From an uncultured Bacilli bacterium (GTDB taxonomy: Bacteria > Bacillota_I > Bacilli_A > RF39 > UBA660), in NCBI GenBank assembly GCA_934096735.1, contig CAKOMS010000001.1, forward strand, positions 49,458 through 113,457: DNA of 64,000 nucleotides, written 5' to 3'. The position numbers were made by a program, and so were the translations under genes. Below, piece after piece: positions 61,984-64,000 of the stretch (the stretch's first letter is position 1; each line of letters starts with the position of its first letter). The notes beneath the pieces were generated by a model. It saw nothing but the letters and a program-made list of their open reading frames with translations. It did no database searches and was not told the DNA's origin.

Positions 61984-62535
61984 ATGTTTGATAAATTATT
62001 AGGAGAAGTAAAAGGTATATTTAATACAATAACATTAATTGAACTTGGTATATCATTATTATACATTTTAATTGGTTTAATATTTTTTACTAATTCACAA
62101 GGTAGTAATGTATTTGTATCTATAGTAACTGGCGTTTCTTTAATATTAAGTGGTATTTCTTCAATATATTCTTATTTTAAAAGAGGAGATATAGTACTAT
62201 TTAATAACAATTTGATATTTGGAATTCTACTTATTATTTTAGGTATTGTATCAATGTTTTTAGGTAGAGTATTATCTATTGGGCTTGGAATATTTTTCTT
62301 AATTAGTGGGTTACAAAGAATTAATTATGGAGTATTTTTAAAGAAGTTTAATGAAACTAGTTGGTTATTTACTTTAACTGATGGAATATTTTATATGATT
62401 ATTGGTATTATTGCATTTTTAACTAATGGAGATAATGTAATAGAAGTAGCTGGTATTTGTATAATGGGTTATGGAATACTTAATATGATTGATGTTATTT
62501 TACTTAGAAGAAGAAGTAAATATTTCATTGCATAG
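61984..62535 (+). CDS. DUF308/HdeD-like membrane protein
   Basis: A 183-residue protein with about six membrane segments in three pairs. Glycine-rich repeats such as ITLIELGISLLYILIGLIFF and FGILLIILGIVSMFLG resemble DUF308 (HdeD), which is linked to acid resistance in E. coli but of unknown role in Firmicutes. It has its own promoter and a weak terminator. Confidence 0.75.
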   Translation: MFDKLLGEVKGIFNTITLIELGISLLYILIGLIFFTNSQGSNVFVSIVTGVSLILSGISSIYSYFKRGDIVLFNNNLIFGILLIILGIVSMFLGRVLSIGLGIFFLISGLQRINYGVFLKKFNETSWLFTLTDGIFYMIIGIIAFLTNGDNVIEVAGICIMGYGILNMIDVILLRRRSKYFIA

Positions 62536-62541
62536 TAAAAT

Positions 62542-62564
62542 GAGTTGTAAAGACTCTTTTTTTT
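62542..62564 (+). terminator. Terminator after the DUF308 gene
   Basis: GAGT (62542-62545) pairs with ACTC (62553-62556), extended by one G-U pair, followed by eight T bases. Short stem. Confidence 0.55.
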
Positions 62565-62565
62565 A

Positions 62566-62595
62566 TTGTTTATGAGTGTTTTTTGGGTTTATACT
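62566..62595 (+). promoter_or_regulatory. eno promoter
   Basis: TTGTTT (62566-62571), 18-base spacer, TATACT (62590-62595). Confidence 0.5.
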
Positions 62596-62612
62596 AATGG
62601 TAGGGTGATATT

Positions 62613-63842
62613 ATGAATATTAAAGAAATTCATGCAAGAGAAATTTTAGATAGTAGAGGAAATCCAACTGTATCTGTTACTATGACTTTAGCTAATAATA
62701 TAAGTGCTACTGCAAGTGTTCCTAGTGGAGCATCTACTGGTACTAGAGAGGCTATTGAACTTAGAGATAATGATATGAATAGATATGGTGGAAAAGGAGT
62801 ATTAAAGGCTGTAGAAAATGTAAATACTACTATAAGAAATGCTCTTGTTGGTCAAAAGATTGATCAAGTATCTATAGATAAAATGTTACTTAAACTTGAT
62901 GGTACGCCTAATAAATCTAATTTAGGGGCTAATGCTATTTTAGGAGTATCTTTAGCTTGTTTAAAATGTTTAGCTAAATTACAAGATAAAGATTTGTATG
63001 AATATGTTACTTATGGAAAAGTTAGTTTACCTATACCTATGATTAATATTATTAATGGTGGTATGCATGCTGATAATAATTTAGATATACAAGAATTTAT
63101 GATTGTGCCTGTTATAAAAGGTGAAAGTAAAAGAATAGAATGTGCTAGTGAAATATTTCATACTTTAAAAAGTATTTTAAAGAAAAAGAATTTAAGTACA
63201 GGTGTAGGGGATGAAGGTGGTTTTGCTCCTAATTTAAGTAATACATATGAAGCATTAGATTTAATGATGGAAGCTATTAATGAAGCAAATTATAAACCAG
63301 GTAAAGATGTATTAATTGCTTTAGATATAGCAGCTAGTAGTATATATGATAAGGAAAAAGATGTATATAAAATTGATGGTAAATTATTAAATTCAAATGA
63401 TTTAATTAAATATTATATTGAACTTATTAGAAATTATCCAATTATTAGTATTGAAGATCCATTCTATGAAGATGATTTTGAAAGTTTATCAGTTCTTACT
63501 AAATTAGTTGGAGATAGAATTATGGTTGTTGGAGATGATCATTTTTGTACAAATTCAGCTTATTTAGAAAAAGGTATTGAAATGAATGCTGGTAATGCTA
63601 TATTATTGAAAGCTAATCAAGTTGGTACTATATCTGAGATGACTAAAACTATAATGACTGCTAAAAAGAATAATTATAAAACAATTATTTCTCATAGAAG
63701 TGGAGAAACTGAAGATACATTTATAGCAGATTTAGCTGTTGGATTTGGTATACCTTTTATTAAAACTGGTTCTATGTCTAGAGGAGAAAGAATTTGTAAA
63801 TATAATAGACTTATGGAAATAGAAGAAAAATTAAATAAGTAG
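62613..63842 (+). CDS. eno: Enolase
   Basis: Enolase dehydrates 2-phosphoglycerate. AREILDSRGNPTVSV and SVPSGASTGTREAIELRD start it; catalytic Glu in GVGDEGGFAPNL, metal ligands in ALDIAASS, SIEDPFYEDDF and VVGDDHFCTN, catalytic Lys in ILLKANQVGT, and HRSGETEDTFIADLAVG follow. Length 409 is 15-20 residues short, mainly at the C-terminal end. It is separate from gapA-pgk-gpmI. SD is AGGGTGA. Confidence 0.97.
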   Translation: MNIKEIHAREILDSRGNPTVSVTMTLANNISATASVPSGASTGTREAIELRDNDMNRYGGKGVLKAVENVNTTIRNALVGQKIDQVSIDKMLLKLDGTPNKSNLGANAILGVSLACLKCLAKLQDKDLYEYVTYGKVSLPIPMINIINGGMHADNNLDIQEFMIVPVIKGESKRIECASEIFHTLKSILKKKNLSTGVGDEGGFAPNLSNTYEALDLMMEAINEANYKPGKDVLIALDIAASSIYDKEKDVYKIDGKLLNSNDLIKYYIELIRNYPIISIEDPFYEDDFESLSVLTKLVGDRIMVVGDDHFCTNSAYLEKGIEMNAGNAILLKANQVGTISEMTKTIMTAKKNNYKTIISHRSGETEDTFIADLAVGFGIPFIKTGSMSRGERICKYNRLMEIEEKLNK

Positions 63843-63911
63843 TTTTTATTTTAAATTAAGTTGTAAATTATTAAAATAAATGATAATATTATTTTAGATA
63901 GTAAAAGAAAA

Positions 63912-63934
63912 TAAGTAAGAGATAAACTTACTTA
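63912..63934 (+). other. Leader hairpin before the last, truncated gene
   Basis: TAAGTAAG (63912-63919) pairs exactly with CTTACTTA (63927-63934), 2 bases before CGGAGG. There is no T tract, so it is more likely a leader hairpin than a terminator. No clear eno terminator was found. Confidence 0.4.
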
Positions 63935-63950
63935 CTCGGAGGTTGATAAA

Positions 63951-64000
63951 ATGAAAAAAATAGACTTCCGGGGGGGGGGTTGTGAAACTCCTTCTTGGAA
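63951..64000 (+). CDS. Start of an unidentified gene, cut by window end
   Basis: CGGAGG at 63937-63942 precedes ATG 63951, and the frame (MKKIDFRGGGCETPSW) is open to the window end. A run of ten G at 63970-63979 codes the Gly stretch and is out of character for this AT-rich sequence, so the frame may be affected by an assembly or sequencing error. No family can be assigned. Confidence 0.4.
   Translation, partial: MKKIDFRGGGCETPSW

Noticed and set aside
1..64000. Mycoplasma-type code (TGA as Trp)
   Set aside because: Trp is encoded by TGG throughout, and TGA is used as a stop in many overlapping gene pairs such as yabG-veg and secY-adk.
1..64000. CRISPR arrays, insertion sequences, prophage or tRNA genes
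   Set aside because: No regular direct repeats, transposase or integrase genes, phage structural genes or cloverleaf-forming sequences were seen on reading.

Overview
This 64 kb window comes from a very AT-rich, low-GC Gram-positive (Firmicutes) chromosome. Three lines of evidence place it in the Bacilli, probably among the uncultured, reduced-genome gut-type relatives of the Mollicutes and Erysipelotrichia. First, gene order follows the Bacillus subtilis origin-proximal map (metG-tatD-3D protein-rsmA-yabG-veg; spoVG; yabP-yabQ-divIC; S10/spc/alpha operon with map-infA and no rpsD before rpoA; parA-parB; rpsF-ssb-rpsR; rplI-dnaB; walJ; rlmH; truA-rplM-rpsI-cwlD). Second, codon bias is extreme (AAA, AAT, TTA, AGA). 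Third, TGG is used for Trp and TGA as a true stop, so this is genetic code 11 and not a mycoplasma code. Sporulation genes (spo0A, yabG, yabP, yabQ, gerQ, cwlD, plus spoVG and a SpoVB/MurJ-type flippase) show that the lineage forms, or descends from, an endospore former. The exact taxon is inference.

Layout. 1-6047: translation and DNA-care genes, then veg/spoVG and the sporulation block ending in divIC. 6059-6634 (minus): clpP, divergent from a TGS-nucleoside kinase. 8372-13050: glycolysis (gapA, pgk, gpmI) with spo0A between pgk and gpmI. 13078-14373: a membrane-anchored protein of unknown function. 14604-28433: a near-complete S10-spc-alpha ribosomal superoperon including secY, adk, map, infA, rpmJ and rpoA, but no rpmD (L30). 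28533-33974: parA, parB, DUF951, an AbgT-type transporter, ychF and an unknown gene. 33988-35364 (minus): a membrane-anchored PIG-L-type deacetylase. 35526-43203: rpsF-ssb-rpsR, an HTH gene, rplI-dnaB, a LysM/G5/M23 endopeptidase, walJ, rlmH, an MFS transporter and ung. 43200-45872 (minus): a LemA-like gene, a MurJ/SpoVB-type flippase and gerQ. 45960-54432: a YitT protein, ftsE-ftsX-M23 hydrolase activator, yvcK-whiA, two degenerate ECF-type ATPase relatives, truA, rplM and rpsI. 54544-58813: a DUF3800 protein, a candidate small RNA, cwlD, an Abi-type HEPN protein overlapping an HtrA protease, and an RDD protein. 58888-64000: argS, a FemAB transferase (minus), a DUF308 protein, eno and the start of one more gene.

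Regulation is compact. Most units have recognisable sigma-A promoters (often with an extended TGn -10) and U-tailed hairpin terminators, several shared by convergent genes or overlapping the next promoter. CATATAAT elements, typical of sigma-E/K -10 boxes, sit upstream of yabG, yabP and gerQ. The strongest unusual signal is at 51744-52741. Two intact overlapping genes occupy the classical ecfA1-ecfA2 position before truA. They read as ABC ATPases that have lost the Walker A region and the catalytic Walker B, signature and H-loop residues, and no EcfT gene is present.

No tRNA, rRNA, CRISPR array, insertion sequence or prophage was seen, and no gene-free stretch exceeds about 300 bases.
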